A stretch of DNA of 64,000 nt from Diphasiastrum complanatum (GCA_029204225.1 CM055097.1:35941446-36005445); one strand, 5' to 3'; shown: positions 47,581 through 59,768, counted from the stretch's first letter. Notes: generated by a model not told the origin, from the letters alone. A program made the numbers and translations.

Positions 47581-48775
47581 TCTAGGATGGTAATGGCACG
47601 TCACAATTAGTACATCTTTTCGGTCATCACAACAAGATCTAGCAGGATCTGATAAGATCCAACAACATCCGACAAGATCCAAGTGAGATCTAGATCCAGA
47701 TAGGATCAACAGAAAAGCAGATCATCATATTACATCAATCAGCCTCCATTCTTGCAAATCAGAGACAACGATCTCAAGAAAATGTAGCAAAATAAAGACA
47801 AAAATCAGCTAGCAAATGTCCATTATGAAAAACCAAAATGTTTCTAGTGCCAAAGCCGTGCTAGCTCTCCACACAAATTTTGACAGAAAAGACACAAGAA
47901 ACGAAATTGTTCGCGAACAATTTCTCGACACACAACACGAAATTGTTTCGTGACACAAAATCCTTCCACGAACGGCCAAGAAGATCTGCCAAGTACCAAG
48001 GTGTACAAATATTTGATTAGATATCATGACATCAGCAGAAGTATTCTAGATCATGGCTAATCTGCCACTCTTGTAATTCATGATTAGTTGTAGATGTTTA
48101 ATCTTTCTAATCTGTAAGTTACACGACGTGACACGAAACAGTTTGCGAACTATATACTTTCTGTTTGATGCATAATACAGTAAGCAAGTAAGCAACACAA
48201 GAAGTCGAAATCAGAAGAAGAAAAAAAATATAGAAGAATACAAGTCCGCCTGTGTGCGAGACAATTTTGTAAGAGGATCTGTAGATCCATAAGTTCGCTA
48301 GTAAGCGAGACACGATTCGTGAGAGAGCTATATTTCTCTCACGCCAATGCACTGCGTGGATCTATCATACAGTGCTTGAAAAATCAGAAGATCAATAGAT
48401 AATATTGTAACTGTTGTGCATATATTAATCTGTATGATTGTATGATCTCGAATGTATTTTTGTCTGTTACTATTCGTGTGTCTGATTCACTTGTCCATTC
48501 AATTCCGCACTTTGGTTTGATCTTGTTGAATGCTATATTGATTATTAACTTAGATCAGCAGTGTCTGTCTACACTTTGAAGGATAGTTGGAATGATATAG
48601 CCAGCAGTGACCAGCAATCATATCTGAATTCCTGACGAACTAATTTCGTTTGCAAACCCTTTCGCTTCGTGTTTCGCTTCGTTTTGCTTCACGATCACTT
48701 GGCTATAAGGGTAAATCAATTTCAGAACTCACTTTCGTTTCGTTTTGTTTCGTTGATCTCTGCTTCCAACATGAG
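47580..48775 (+). repeat. Probable 3' LTR / tail of the gypsy fragment
   Basis: Non-coding sequence directly after the integrase end. It contains ATTGTTCGCGAACAATTTC (47906-47924), a near-perfect palindrome, further CGAAATTG and TTCGTGAC motifs, a region of repeated TCGCT / TTCGTTT (48660-48755) and ends near CTTCCAACA (48764-48772). The CAACA ending and the CG palindrome are LTR-like features shared with other LTRs here. The start is not defined. Confidence 0.5.
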
Positions 48776-50874
48776 TCAATGTCAAAGCTAGTTTAAGCTT
48801 CGCTTCGCTTCGCTTCGCTTCTGTAGGCTGATATTCCAAGGAATATTCTAGCCATCATGCAGAACATCTTAAAAAATACAAGCAGGATAGGATTTAAACG
48901 TAGAACTTGCCCAACAAGTTTAGGCTTTTACGGTATCCGTACTGGCTTAAGTTATTTAGTTCTAAGTTTAAATTGCCATGGGCACTACACATAGATATGT
49001 AATTTCAAGTTATGTAAAAATTAGTCACAAAGGCCTATTGGAGGTTTGTGGCATGGCACCAGTGTGATTTAAAGTTAAGTTAGTCTCTGTGGCTTACTTG
49101 TCTCACAGTGCACTTTTGTAAGTGACCACCACTCCAAGTATAAATAGGAGTGGAAGAGTCCATTTTCGAGAAGAACCTCATTTGCAATACATGCCTATCT
49201 TTCTCTTTGAGTGTTCTCCCTTGTGTGGTTTCATATATCGTGTTACTTCACATTGTATTGTATATTATTCATCAAGCAACAAGTTAAGTTAATCTAGGCC
49301 CTCCATTCTTTAGTAGGGTAAGCCTTAGAGGAGGAGATTTTAGGTTAAGCTGTCATTTGAGTCAGTTCCTAAGTAAAGAAATGAGAGAAGAGCGGATGTT
49401 ACCCTCGGAATACTCATTCTATGCTCATAATGCTCTTCCCATCCTCTTGCTCAAGCTAGTTGGAGAAGCCATAATGTAGACTAGTTGGGAGACTGCCATA
49501 GTCATGCTAGATGGAGCCGTAGCTGATCGAGGATGCTGGATAGCCAACATTGGCACCATTGCCGCTCTATTTTCACTTTCTCTACTTTCTCGCTACTCTT
49601 CTTGTTTTCAAGCTATTTCTTGCTTGGTGCTTTTTGCTTGTTGCTTTTCTTTTCTTGCTTGTTGCTGTCTTTTTGATGCTTTGATGCTTACTACTTTTTG
49701 CTTTCTATTTTTTTTTCAAGCATCCTTCATTGCTTGCTTTCCTTCAAGAAATCTCAAAGGGTGTTTTTTTTTTTTGAACAAAGGGTGTTTATGCTGATAG
49801 AGATTTAGCAGCCATCATAGAGGCCACACTCGAGGGCTTATGCAAAGGCCTATCACGTTTTCAGCAAGGGGGCGCATCCAAGATCTTGAACTATCACGTT
49901 TTCAGCAGGGTGCCTTGTTCATCAGAGCCACGTTCTGCCTGCAACGATTGCTTTTCGCACCCGTTTTCTGCCTTCGCATGTCCCAGTGAAAAGGCAGATC
50001 AAAGCCCATCAGTAGTTTATGGATGAATGCTAAAATTTGAAAAAGGATGCGCGTTTTCAGTTGGTGTGTTTTGCCAGCAACCCACAAATTTTTCAGAAGG
50101 GTGAAGGAGCAGGGTGAAGGAGTGAGCAGGGCAGCCTATCTGCTCATTTTCATCTACTCGTAATAACCAGCCATATGCCTCCCCAGCCGCTGTTGTCACA
50201 TCAGTTTCAGCTCCCTTTCAGATCATTTTCAACAAAGGGAGGGCCACTCCAATCTTGCAGAGTATTCAACGACCGTGAGCATTCAACGGCCTTGAGCATT
50301 CAACGACCATTGTTTTTGCTTGTTTTTGAAGCTTCAGCTGCGTTTTGATATCAGCCTCCAGCCGCGTTTTCAAGCAGATTCAATCGTTAGAGGTCAAAAA
50401 AATGTGTAGACAGATCAGCATCTACTCAATGGCCAGCAATGGGCTATGATACTTCTGCAATCTATGAGCTTCATAGTCTGGTAGCAACGCTTGTTTCTTT
50501 GATTATTGGTAGAAATTCACAGTTCAAGAACTATCAACATAAATATATCTGACTAGTATACAACCAGTTCTTTCCATGATTATGTTCAGGGCATGGTGTA
50601 GTTCATTCCGCCCACTGATCTTTAGCAAAGAAACCAATAAAGTGATCATGCCAGCTATGCTCAGGAATAGTTGGCAAAGAACATGGTTCGCATTTGTGAT
50701 CTTCTCTCTCAACTGGTTTCAGCAGCGATCAATTTGCCCATACTTTTTGCTCTCATTGGTGATTAACTAACTATATACACTTCCTTTCATTAGCACGATG
50801 AAGCAACTTGAATAACTCGGATCAACCATGATGGTCTTGCTAGCAGCAATGATGGTTATACACTCTTCTAATAA
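48776..50874. other. No gene; LTR-like segment with TATA box
   Basis: A (CTTCG)n stretch is at 48799-48822. 48840-49330 resembles an LTR promoter: AAGTATAAATAGGAGTGG (49136-49153) has a strong TATA box and is followed by a C/T-rich leader. No termini were found. 49500-50870 shows only simple, T-rich or GCTTG-rich sequence; the ORF at 49504-49797 is compositional. Confidence 0.4.
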
Positions 50875-51535
50875 CTGATGCAGGGATGCGTGTGACGTTT
50901 TTAGACGAAGCATGCAACATTGTTGATGCTAGTACCAGTACCCTGATCACTCAAGGTAGAAGAAAAGACAATCTGTATCGCCTGAAGGTACGCCTGCCTG
51001 CAGATCAAGTGCATCAGACTCATGATGATTCGCCAGACACTCTATGGCACAGGAGACTATGCCATATGAATTCAATAGCACTTTACCAAGTTAGCCATCA
51101 TGGAGAAATCACAGGAGTGAGCATCTCAAATGCGAACAGTTCGACCACCTGTGATGCATGTCTAAAGGGTAAGATGTCACGCACTCCATTTGTCAAGGAC
51201 TCCTACAGAATGACCAAAATTCTAAAGTTAGTGCATTCTGACATCTGTGTGCCTTTCAATGTGATCTCAGTAGGAGGCTCGAAATATTACATTACCTTCA
51301 TTGATGATTATAGTAAATTTGCCAGAGTGTATTTTATTCGAAGTAAATCATAAGCATTTGACAAATTCACAAAGTATGTGAATTGGGCAGAAAGATGCAC
51401 TAGCAACAAGATGAAGCAGATCGGGACAAATCAAGGTGGCGAATACATCTCGAATCGCTTCATTGACTTCTGCAATGATCGTGGTATCATTCACAAAAGG
51501 ACTGCATCTTACACACCATAGCGGGGTTGAATCTT
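50875..51535 (+). pseudogene. copia pre-integrase and integrase fragment
   Basis: The ORF 50886-51353 reads RVTFLDEACNIVDASTSTLI, then HRRLCHMNSIALYQVSHHGE with CDACLKGKMSRTPF (the HHCC zinc finger) and LVHSDICVPF (first catalytic Asp). After a TAA at 51351-51353 the next codons continue as FTKYVNWAERC and GTNQGGEYISNRF, where the second catalytic Asp is Asn, and then RTASYTP, ending at about 51520. Its first ~90 bp (from CTGATGCAGGGATGCG) repeat the end of the fragment at 57540-58560. Integrase function is lost. Confidence 0.82.
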
Positions 51536-51639
51536 CACTTGGAGGGACAGCCTGTTCTTGAGTTTTGCTGGGTGCAAGTGTAGGGGCTTGGCTTTGGGTT
51601 TCTGCTCGAGTCAAGACGCAAGCAGGATGAGTTTCAACT

Positions 51640-52268
51640 GAGTGTTATCCTATTATATCCATCTAACTACTTTTAACTAGCCACTTATCTACACATTTTA
51701 AGCCCTCATAAAAGAAAAAAATGTCATAAATGATGGCTTTTGAAAAACTATCATATACACCAGCATATGACAGTTTCCTAGGCCGTCATTTATGAAAGTT
51801 ATGCAAAAAATGATTGTCTAGGCCTACATCTTGATAGATTGGTACCTATTAACATGCATTGACTAGTTTTTCTATGCACACATATGTATGCAGATAAGGG
51901 TATATAATATATAGATCACTATATCTACTTTTATCCACCAACCTATCCATAATCCCTGCTATAAAATTCGAATAAATTCATTATCGACATAAAGGACAAT
52001 TTTTTGAAAGTCATCATATAAACTAGAAGAAAATGACGGTTTTTTGTTGGCCGTCATTTTCACCAACATATATGACTATTTTTTACAATCATCATTCATA
52101 TTATTATACATAGCATATATTATTTTCACATTAATATAGTCAATTTTGGCACAAATGATGGCGTAGAACTTATAATAGTTTATGGTCTTCATTTAAGACT
52201 ACTTAAATGACGGCCTTCAGAAAAGCCGTCATTTTAGAACGTCATTTGGACCCCATTTTCTTGTAGTG
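51640..52268 (+). mobile_element. CACTA transposon end with subterminal repeats
   Basis: The plus strand ends ATTTTCTTGTAGTG at 52268, the complement of CACTACAAGAAAAT, which is the hallmark terminal inverted repeat of plant CACTA elements. Inside it are several copies of a subterminal motif, AAATGACGGC / GCCGTCATTT, in both orientations (51726-51825, 52030-52075, 52200-52245). The start of the segment (51640-51830) is an inverted copy of the repeat unit that dominates 52.4-54.5 kb. No matching outer terminus was found to the left, so the element is partial or its other end is lost. Confidence 0.75.
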
Positions 52269-52275
52269 ATATATA

Positions 52276-52361
<86 letters not shown>
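52269..52361. repeat. (TATC)n and (AT)n microsatellite
   Basis: About eight TATC units followed by about 25 AT units, starting directly at the CACTA terminus. Confidence 0.97.
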
Positions 52362-52363
<2 letters not shown>

Positions 52364-54530
52364 TGTGTCATATACTTGTCAATACATGTCGATGATATGT
52401 ATTCCAATGTATTAATATTCAATTCAACGATATTGAACACGTGGATAGGAATAATATGCGACATATAACATAAGGAGCTAAATATACACATAAATGGATG
52501 GAATATTTGCATAATATGATAGATATATGTGATATCTAAACTTAAATCACCATTTCATGCAAACGTTGGTGTAAATGATGGCCTAGAAAATTGTAATTTT
52601 TTTTTGTTTATATGACAGCTTTTCAAAAGTCGTCATTTATGCCAAAAAAATGAACACGTTGATAGGTGTATTATCTCATGTATAACATAAATAGCTAAAT
52701 TTACACATAGATGAATACGATAGATATATGTGATATCTAGACTTAAATGATCATTTCATGCAAAAAACTGGCATAAATTACGGCCTAAAAAATTGTCGTT
52801 TGTTCTACTTGATATGCCCTCTTTTCAAAAGCTGTCATTTATGTCAAAAATTACATTTTTTTAAAGTTCTATGGGCTTAATGTGTAGATAAGTGGACAAA
52901 TAAGAGTAGTTAGATGGATATGATAGTATAACGCTACATGTCGATGATATGTATTGCAATGTATTAGTATTGAATCCAGTGGTATTGAACACGTAGATAG
53001 GTATAATATCCCATATAAAACATAAGTAGTTAAATTTACACCTGGATGAATGTGATAAATATATGTGATACCTAGACTTAAAACATCATTTCATACAAGA
53101 AATTGGCATAAATGATGGCCTAGAAAACTGTCATTTATTTTGTTTATATGATAGCTTATCAAAAGTCGTCATTTATGGCAAAATGACATTTATTCTAGTT
53201 TTGTGGCTTAAATGTGTAGATAAGGAGGTGGATAAAAGTAGTTAGATTGAGATAAAGATATAATAGTGTCAAGTTGATACAAGAGTCTATCATATACTTT
53301 TTGAAACATGTAAATGTATTGATATTGAATCCAATGGTATTGAACATGTAGATGGGTATAATATCCCATGTATAACATAAGTAGGTAAATCTACAAATGA
53401 ATGGATGGATTACTGCGTAATATGATAAATGTATGTGATATCTAGACTTAGATATCAGTTTAAGCAAAAATTGACATCTCCACCTCGGCTACTCCCAGTA
53501 ATGCATTAGGCATATACCTTTGTCAGCATGGCCTAGAAAACTGTCATTTATTCTCGTCTATATGATAGCTTTTCAAAAGCAATTTATGCCAAAAATGATA
53601 TTCTTTTAGGTTTATGGCTTAAATGTGTAGATAAGTTAATAGATGAAGGTAGTTAGATGGATATAATAGCATAACACCCTTAAGTTGGTATAAGTGTGCC
53701 ATATATAGTTTGAGACACGACAATGATATGTATTCCAGTGTATTAAGATTGAATCTGATGATATTGAGACGTGGATATGTATAATATCCCATGTATAACA
53801 TAAGTAGCTAAATTCACACATAGATGGATGGATTAATGCATAATATGATAGATTTATGTGTAATATCTAGACTTAAATCATCAGTAAATGGCATAAATGA
53901 TGGCCTAGAAAACTGTCCTTTATTCTGGTTTATATGACAGCTTTTCAAAAGCCATCATTTGTGCCAAAAATGACATTTTTTTAGTTTCATGGCTTAAATA
54001 TGTAGATAAGCGTGGTGGATAAGAGTAGATACATTGAGGGAATAGTATAATAGGCTTGAGTTGATATAAATGTGTGTCATATACTTTTTGATAGTGTCAA
54101 TGTATGAATATTAAACATGTGGACATGTATAATATCCCATGTATAACATAAGTAGATAAATTTACACATAAGTGGATGGATTACTGCCTATTATGAATGG
54201 AATAAGTGATGGCCTAGAAAATGGTCATTTATGCTGGTTTATATGCCAATTTTTTAAAAGCCGTCATTTTCAAAAATTAAATTTCTTTTTAAAGTTTTAT
54301 GGCTTCATGTGTAGATAAAGTTTTATGGCTTCATGTGTAGATAAGTGAGCAAATAAAAGTAGTTAGATGGATATGATAGTATAACATGTCTTTTCATTGA
54401 TATAAGTTGTCATATATTGTTTGATACACGTTGATGATATCTTTTGCATTGTATTAGTGTTAAATCCAACAATATAGAACACATCAATAGGTATAAAATC
54501 CCATGTATAACCGACATGATTTAGCCACAT
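52362..54530. repeat. Diverged large tandem array (~200-420 bp units)
   Basis: Six copies of the phrase ATGGCCTAGAAAA occur near 52577, 52772, 53117, 53530, 53900 and 54212. Each is followed by ACAGCTTTTCAAAAG(CC)GTCATTT-like sequence, GGCTTAAATGTGTAGATAAG, AGTAGTTAGATGGATA, TGATATGTATTCCA and ATAATATCCCATGTATAACA, then the next unit. Spacing varies from about 200 to 420 bp because of deletions. The unit contains CACTA-like subterminal motifs and occurs inverted at 51640-51830. It may be an expanded CACTA subterminal block. There is no coding capacity beyond short ORFs. Confidence 0.8.
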
Positions 54531-54864
54531 GATAGTTTTTTAAGTTTTTATTTCTCTAAAACCTTGATTTTATATATTTCATAGACAGTTTTAGTATTTT
54601 AGAAGTTTAAGTGTAAAATCGATCTGTGTCGGATTTCTAATTGGATCGGATTTTTACTAAGGATTAGATTTCCATTGATCGAAATTTATAGACCCGATTT
54701 GATCCAATCCATGGTTGAAAAATTATCCGAATCCAAGAATAAACATTGTCTCAATTAATTTTGGACTTTCTCAAAACCCATTTTCAAAAATGGACAAAAG
54801 AATTTCAAGATGTTAATTAATCACAAAATAATTGAAACTTTGACAATGTTTGATACTTGTTTTA

Positions 54865-54921
<57 letters not shown>

Positions 54922-55072
54922 TATATTATGGAGGCCCCACCCATAGCGGTGGGTAGAGCCTCTAGAAATTTTTTTTAGAAAAAAAAAAATTTATATATAT
55001 ATATATATATTATGGAGGCCCCACCCACCGCGGCGGATGGAGCTTCCAGAATTTTTTTTTTTGAAAAAATTA

Positions 55073-55109
<37 letters not shown>

Positions 55110-55118
55110 CGGTTGTTA
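54531..55118. repeat. AT microsatellites with GC-rich hairpin motif
   Basis: (AT)n runs are at about 54869-54920, 54992-55009 and 55074-55108. Between them a ~50-bp GC-rich motif (GGAGGCCCCACCC, then a CGCGGCGG-type core and GGGTGGAGC-like end) occurs at 54931-54965 and 55014-55050, and again at 55386-55430. Its centre is almost palindromic (CCACC.GCCGCGGCGGGTGG in the third copy). Confidence 0.75.
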
Positions 55119-55315
55119 GCCCTTGTCTCTTAGCCTTAGCCATTGGCCCTTTGGCCTTACCATTGACCCATAGCGCTTGGCGCTTGGCCCCTAACCCCTC
55201 CCCTGGCCCTTGGCCCTTGGCTCTTAACTCTTAACTTTTGTCCCTTAGCCCTTGGTCCTTGGCCCTTAGCCCTTAGCCCTTAGCCCTTAGCCCTTAGCCC
55301 TTAGCCATTGCTATT
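55119..55315. repeat. Degenerate CCCTTAG / CCCTTGG heptamer array
   Basis: About 28 heptamers. The last eight or so (from about 55258) are nearly perfect CCCTTAG; earlier ones are mixed CCCTTGG, CTCTTAA and CCCCTAA. The unit is one step from the plant telomere heptamer CCCTAAA but is not identical to it. Confidence 0.85.
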
Positions 55316-55439
55316 GTATATATTATGATATATATGTTAAAGGTGTGTGACCCGCCGTGATGGGAGGAGTCTCCCATATTTATTTTTTTCTGGGAGGCTC
55401 CACCTGCCGCGGCGGGTGGAGCTGCCACATCCCAAAAAT

Positions 55440-56754
55440 AGTCCAAAATTTTAAGAAAGTCCAAAATCAATCGAGACAGTGTTAATAGTAGTTATAGCAG
55501 TTATGATAGTTAAACGATTATCCACAGTCGTGAGACTATAAAGAGCCATTGTACTCGTGATTTTAATCAGAGTAGTTTGTAAGCAAATACCTTGGTGCTT
55601 ATATGTATGAATGGTTTATGGTCATTTGCTCTATATGTAATTGAATGTATTTGCTGCTCACTATTTTTCTAGAGTCTGTATAGATTACGTAAGCTTTGTC
55701 TCTTTCAAGTAAATGATGAATGTTTGATAAAGATTGATTGATAGCCTTATTGAGACACTTCAAATCCAAATCATATTGAAGCATACTTATGAATTGATTC
55801 ATAACAGTACAATTATGCTTTTGGTCAGATTATGAGAAATAGGATGAGAGGGTCTGTTTGATTCCTCGAGTCATTTTGCAGGTTGCTTAGCTATTGAGTC
55901 AGAACTGGAGAAAGCATAATCTTGGAACTTGTGGTTATTCTGGTCACGTGTGTAGTGATTGTTAGTCATTCAATCCAATTATGGTCATGCATGTCAATGT
56001 ATGGGAGAGAACCACTATCAATAATCTGTTAATAATAGTGAGATCATTGTTTAATATTGAAAAGGCTGTACTGGCTGCCTGAACTAAATATTCTTTGATA
56101 ACAAGTTAACTATCTTTTACGCAGAATGACAATTTCCATGAGTATAATGACATTAATTCTCTCTTTAAGGGGAACGACATCTTACATACTACATTAAATA
56201 CCTTATAACGTAATTTGGTGTGTCATGTGAGAGATTTCAAATAGTTTAGTCTAGTTTAGTCATATTTTGATAAATTGTCAATATGAGGCCAAAACTCATT
56301 TTAGCCTTAGAGATAAATTTTTTGAAGTTATATTAGTTCAAAATACATCAATAAACACTTTTTGAAAGTGTGGGGAAGTTGGTAGTCAAGTTTGAGAGAG
56401 ATTCAAATTTGAACTTTGGGTACATTGAATCTAGACCCAAAAATAGTAGGGTTTACATTTTGGAGGGAAAGCCAAGTGGCCAAATAGGGTTTGGACCTAC
56501 TATAAAAGGAGAAAACTCGTGGAGAGACATATCGTCTCTCTTCTCTCTCTCATTTCATCATTATACATGGTTCTCTTGGGTTCATCTATCCATTGGTGCA
56601 CTATCTTGATGATATCTTGCAATCTTGTGTGTAAAATGATCATTTATTGCTATTTTTGGTTCCACACGTGTGAAATATAGTAGGGTAATGTAATTGATGG
56701 ACAACAACTATATTTTATGTTTTGGTCCATGTTTGATCAGTATCTCTTAGAGTT
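55440..56754. other. No gene; LTR-like segment
   Basis: No protein motif is seen. 56340-56700 has a promoter-like CTATAAAAGGAG (about 56499-56510), then a CT-rich leader and CACACGTGTG at 56663-56672, like the other LTR blocks with this palindrome. No primer site follows, but copia gag begins about 80 bp later. Confidence 0.45.
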
Positions 56755-56880
56755 TACAAAATGATGCTAGAAGATCAGTTGAAAAATCTACAGTGGGATG
56801 GGAAAGACCTCACTTCTTTTGTAAGGAAGATGAAGGATCTATTTCTATCACTACATAACTCTGTGTGAAGTTTTTAGCAG
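56755..56880 (+). pseudogene. copia gag scrap
   Basis: The plus strand reads KMMLEDQLKNLQWDGKDL and FVRKMKDLFLSLHNS, a short piece of a copia gag capsid domain, then loses coding character. Confidence 0.5.
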
Positions 56881-56989
56881 GTGTGAACTTCACCACACAC
56901 CTTACGGGATTTTACTGAGGGGTTGTGATTGCACAAGATTGATCAAAGAACAGATTACTTGAAAAATCTAAGGCAAGAGCACAATGGCA

Positions 56990-57300
56990 TACATCAGGTT
57001 GAGAAAACTAACTTCTCACTATGAGGAATGAATGTCAGAAATAATTCTAAGTGCTCAGTATGGGAAAAACAGCCTGCTCTCGGGTAGAGAGAAAATCAAC
57101 ACATACAACTTGGGTAGAGAGAGAATGAGCCCAAAACACCAAAATCTCACAAAACATGCCAAAATTTCCCTACATCAAAGAGACTCGAATTCCTACAGTG
57201 GACTTGCATGGAAAGTCCACTTAACTTAGTTAACTCAACTAACAAGGATCCACATGTATAACTGCATGCATGGATATTGCATGTACTGCATGTCACCTCT
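56990..57300 (-). repeat. Inverted LTR-like fragment
   Basis: CTGCTCTCGGGTAGAGAG and TTGGGTAGAGAGAGAAT resemble the inverse of CTCTCTCTACCCGAGG at 37044-37059. This is probably a piece of the LTR family with the CACACGTGTG palindrome. Confidence 0.4.
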
Positions 57301-57539
57301 CAATATTGCCTAGACATATTTAGATCATGAAAACTACTTTGCATGTTGCATGCACTGATTGCATGTTGCATGCATACACTCTGAATGACATTGCATGTAA
57401 TGTAAACTTTTGCATGACATCAAATTTGAATCTACCTAACTCAAACGCGACCTATTCTAGAAGGTTATGTGCTCAATTCACATACCTTTATGTACAATAG
57501 ATTTTACAATAGAAATAACATAGGCATGGCCCAAAAACT

Positions 57540-58560
57540 CGAGATAGGAAGATATTATTTTACTCATCTTCACACTCTGGAGCAGAGAATGCAGTGTTAG
57601 CTAAGAAGCAGCTCACTTACCTGTTGATAGCCTTACCCAAATCTTTCCAGACGACGAGAACCCTGCTCACGAAAGATTCTACAATGACCCTCGAAAAGGC
57701 AATTGTCGAGATTCGAGAGGAAGTCGAGGCTAGAGAACACCTTGATCACAAGGATAGTTCTGACCAAGCCCTCTACAACAACAAAGAAAAATCCAAAAAA
57801 CAATTCAAGCCTAAGAGGGAGTCGAATCAAAGGTACGATCGTGATCAGCAAGCAGAGGGGACCAACAAAGGCAACTGGAAGAGCAAAGAGAGGTCGAAAC
57901 AGCAAGGTGGAGAAAAGAAGACTCGCGTGAGATGCAGACGAGATGGACACACAGTTGATACGTGTTGGCTCAATCTGAAAATTGAAAGTATCCACTGCCA
58001 CAAGAAGGGTCATGCAGCCATGGATTGTCACCTGAACCTGAGAAACAAATCAGCACAGACCAAACAAGAGAACAATAATAGTTCATCCAATGTCGAGGAG
58101 CTTGAGAGCTCGAAAATGGGCGAAGAGAGATCGAACAGAGATTGTTCGGTCGCCTATATTTGTGCAGATATGTGTGCAGCATCAACATCTGACACACATG
58201 AGCTGATCCTAGATTTAGGAGCCACCACACACTTCGTGACATTAGGACGAATAATGTCTGATTTTCGAAGTGCTGATTAATCAAGATTCATAGTTCTTGG
58301 AGATGGATCCAAACATCAAGTGAACGGTATTGGTTCACAGTGGCTCAACACCAATGGCAGAGACAGACGACTCGAAGACGTTTTGTTCGTGCCTACACTA
58401 CAGCAGGACTTTCTTTATGTGGCAAGAATAGCTGATGCAGGGATGCGTGTGACGTATTCTAACGAAGCATGCAACGTGGTTGACGCCAGTACCAGTACCC
58501 TGATCACTCAAGGCAGAAGAAAAGGTAATCTATATCAATGTCTACTTAAAAATTATAGAT
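57540..58560 (+). pseudogene. copia gag C-terminus, knuckles and protease
   Basis: ORF 57594-58280 (228 aa) reads KKQLTYLLIALPKSFQTTRT, a Lys/Glu-rich linker, then two knuckle remnants, RCRRDGHTVDTC and HCHKKGHAAMDC, each without its first Cys (CxxC lost). The protease site is LILDLGATTHFV: DLG replaces DSG. After a stop at 58278-58280 the frame continues as IVLGDGSKHQVNGIGSQW, LEDVLFVPTLQQDF and MRVTYSNEACNVVDASTS to about 58555. The last ~90 bp duplicate the start of the fragment at 50875, so this is the upstream half of the same copia family. The 5' end is truncated near 57540. Confidence 0.82.
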
Positions 58561-59735
58561 TTTCGAATCAGACAAGTGAAATAGGTAAAATTATTCAAAT
58601 TAGATATTATTCATGTAGGTAGATTGATTTGATATAAGTTTCTCTAGTCCTAAACTAGCATCATCATGAACTAGCATGTTATCAGGGTTTGTTATGCCTA
58701 GTACATGCTAGACTAACAAACAAAAGACTTTTTTTCATAACTAAATCAAATAATTGAAAAAAACTCAATAATAAACTTCTTTTTATAATATGACAAATAT
58801 TAATAATAAATCATAAATGCTTGGGCAAAGAAACTACATAATTCAAATTTCATGTTTCAATTACGATTTTGATATAATAATAGAAAAGGTATCATAACAC
58901 AATAGTGAAATTAGAATGTTTTAAAGTATACCAATTAGAGTACACTAACAACATAATTAATAGTACAACAATACCTTGATTTATATGAATTTATAGTCGG
59001 TTTTGTACTATTCAATCTACATTGTTAGAATATAGAATTTTCTCTTTATACAAAGAGATGTAGATCTCACATAATCAAAGGAGTGATCATTTTCAATGAG
59101 TTATAATTGTTTATTATGTGTTTTTTCATAACACTAAATATAAAAATCCCTTAAAAGCTTTTTAGCAATGGCAACAAGAAAAACATCTCCATCAGAGTTG
59201 ATCAATTTTTTGTTAAAAATTGAAAATATTTGAGGACCTTTCAATCATCTACCATGACCTTCATGCATGTGAGTTTGCACAAGACCCATCTATGCTAGAT
59301 CAACTCAGATTTGGAAGAGCTATCTAATGCACTTTGACATAACAAGAGCTCAATTACACAAAAAGTTATGATCATCCAAAGATATAAGCAAGTTACTTAC
59401 ATCCACATGAAAAAACTAGTAAGTAAAAATCACTATGAGACACAAATCCAAGCACCTTGCTCTCGAATAGAGAGAGAATAGACCAAAATGGATTCAAGAC
59501 ATAAATTGCACACACTCTCAAAAAAGTTGTGTGTACATAGAAAGTTCACTTCCATATATTAGTGACTCGAGTTCTTGCATATCACATCTTCTAAATTGAT
59601 TGGACCTCATGGATTCCAACTCTTATAATGATTGGACCTTAAGATTTACACCTCTCTCCATGATTGGACCACATAGCTTGCACCTCAAAATTTTATTGGC
59701 TAAGTGATAGGAGCAAACCACATTTTGGTTCATGC
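58561..59735. other. No gene; AT-rich, partly LTR-like
   Basis: 58561-59230 is very AT-rich with no recognised feature. 59230-59700 contains CTCTCGAATAGAGAGAGAAT and three GATTGGACC repeats (about 59607, 59639 and 59662), similar to the inverse of the GGTCCAATC sequence at 36860-36868. It is probably an inverted LTR fragment of the same family. Confidence 0.4.
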
Positions 59736-59768
59736 GCCAATTTTTTTTTTTTTTTGGGTAAAAAAAAA

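Noticed and set aside
49504-49797. 97-aa Cys/Phe/Leu-rich ORF
   Set aside because: Produced by CTTGCTTTT-rich simple sequence.
52303-53821. Tyr/Ile-rich ORFs on the minus strand
   Set aside because: Short frames within the (AT)n tract and the tandem array; the same peptides recur because the DNA repeats.
55119-55315. Interstitial plant telomere repeat
   Set aside because: The unit is CCCTTAG/CCCTTGG, not CCCTAAA; the likeness is kept only as a finding.
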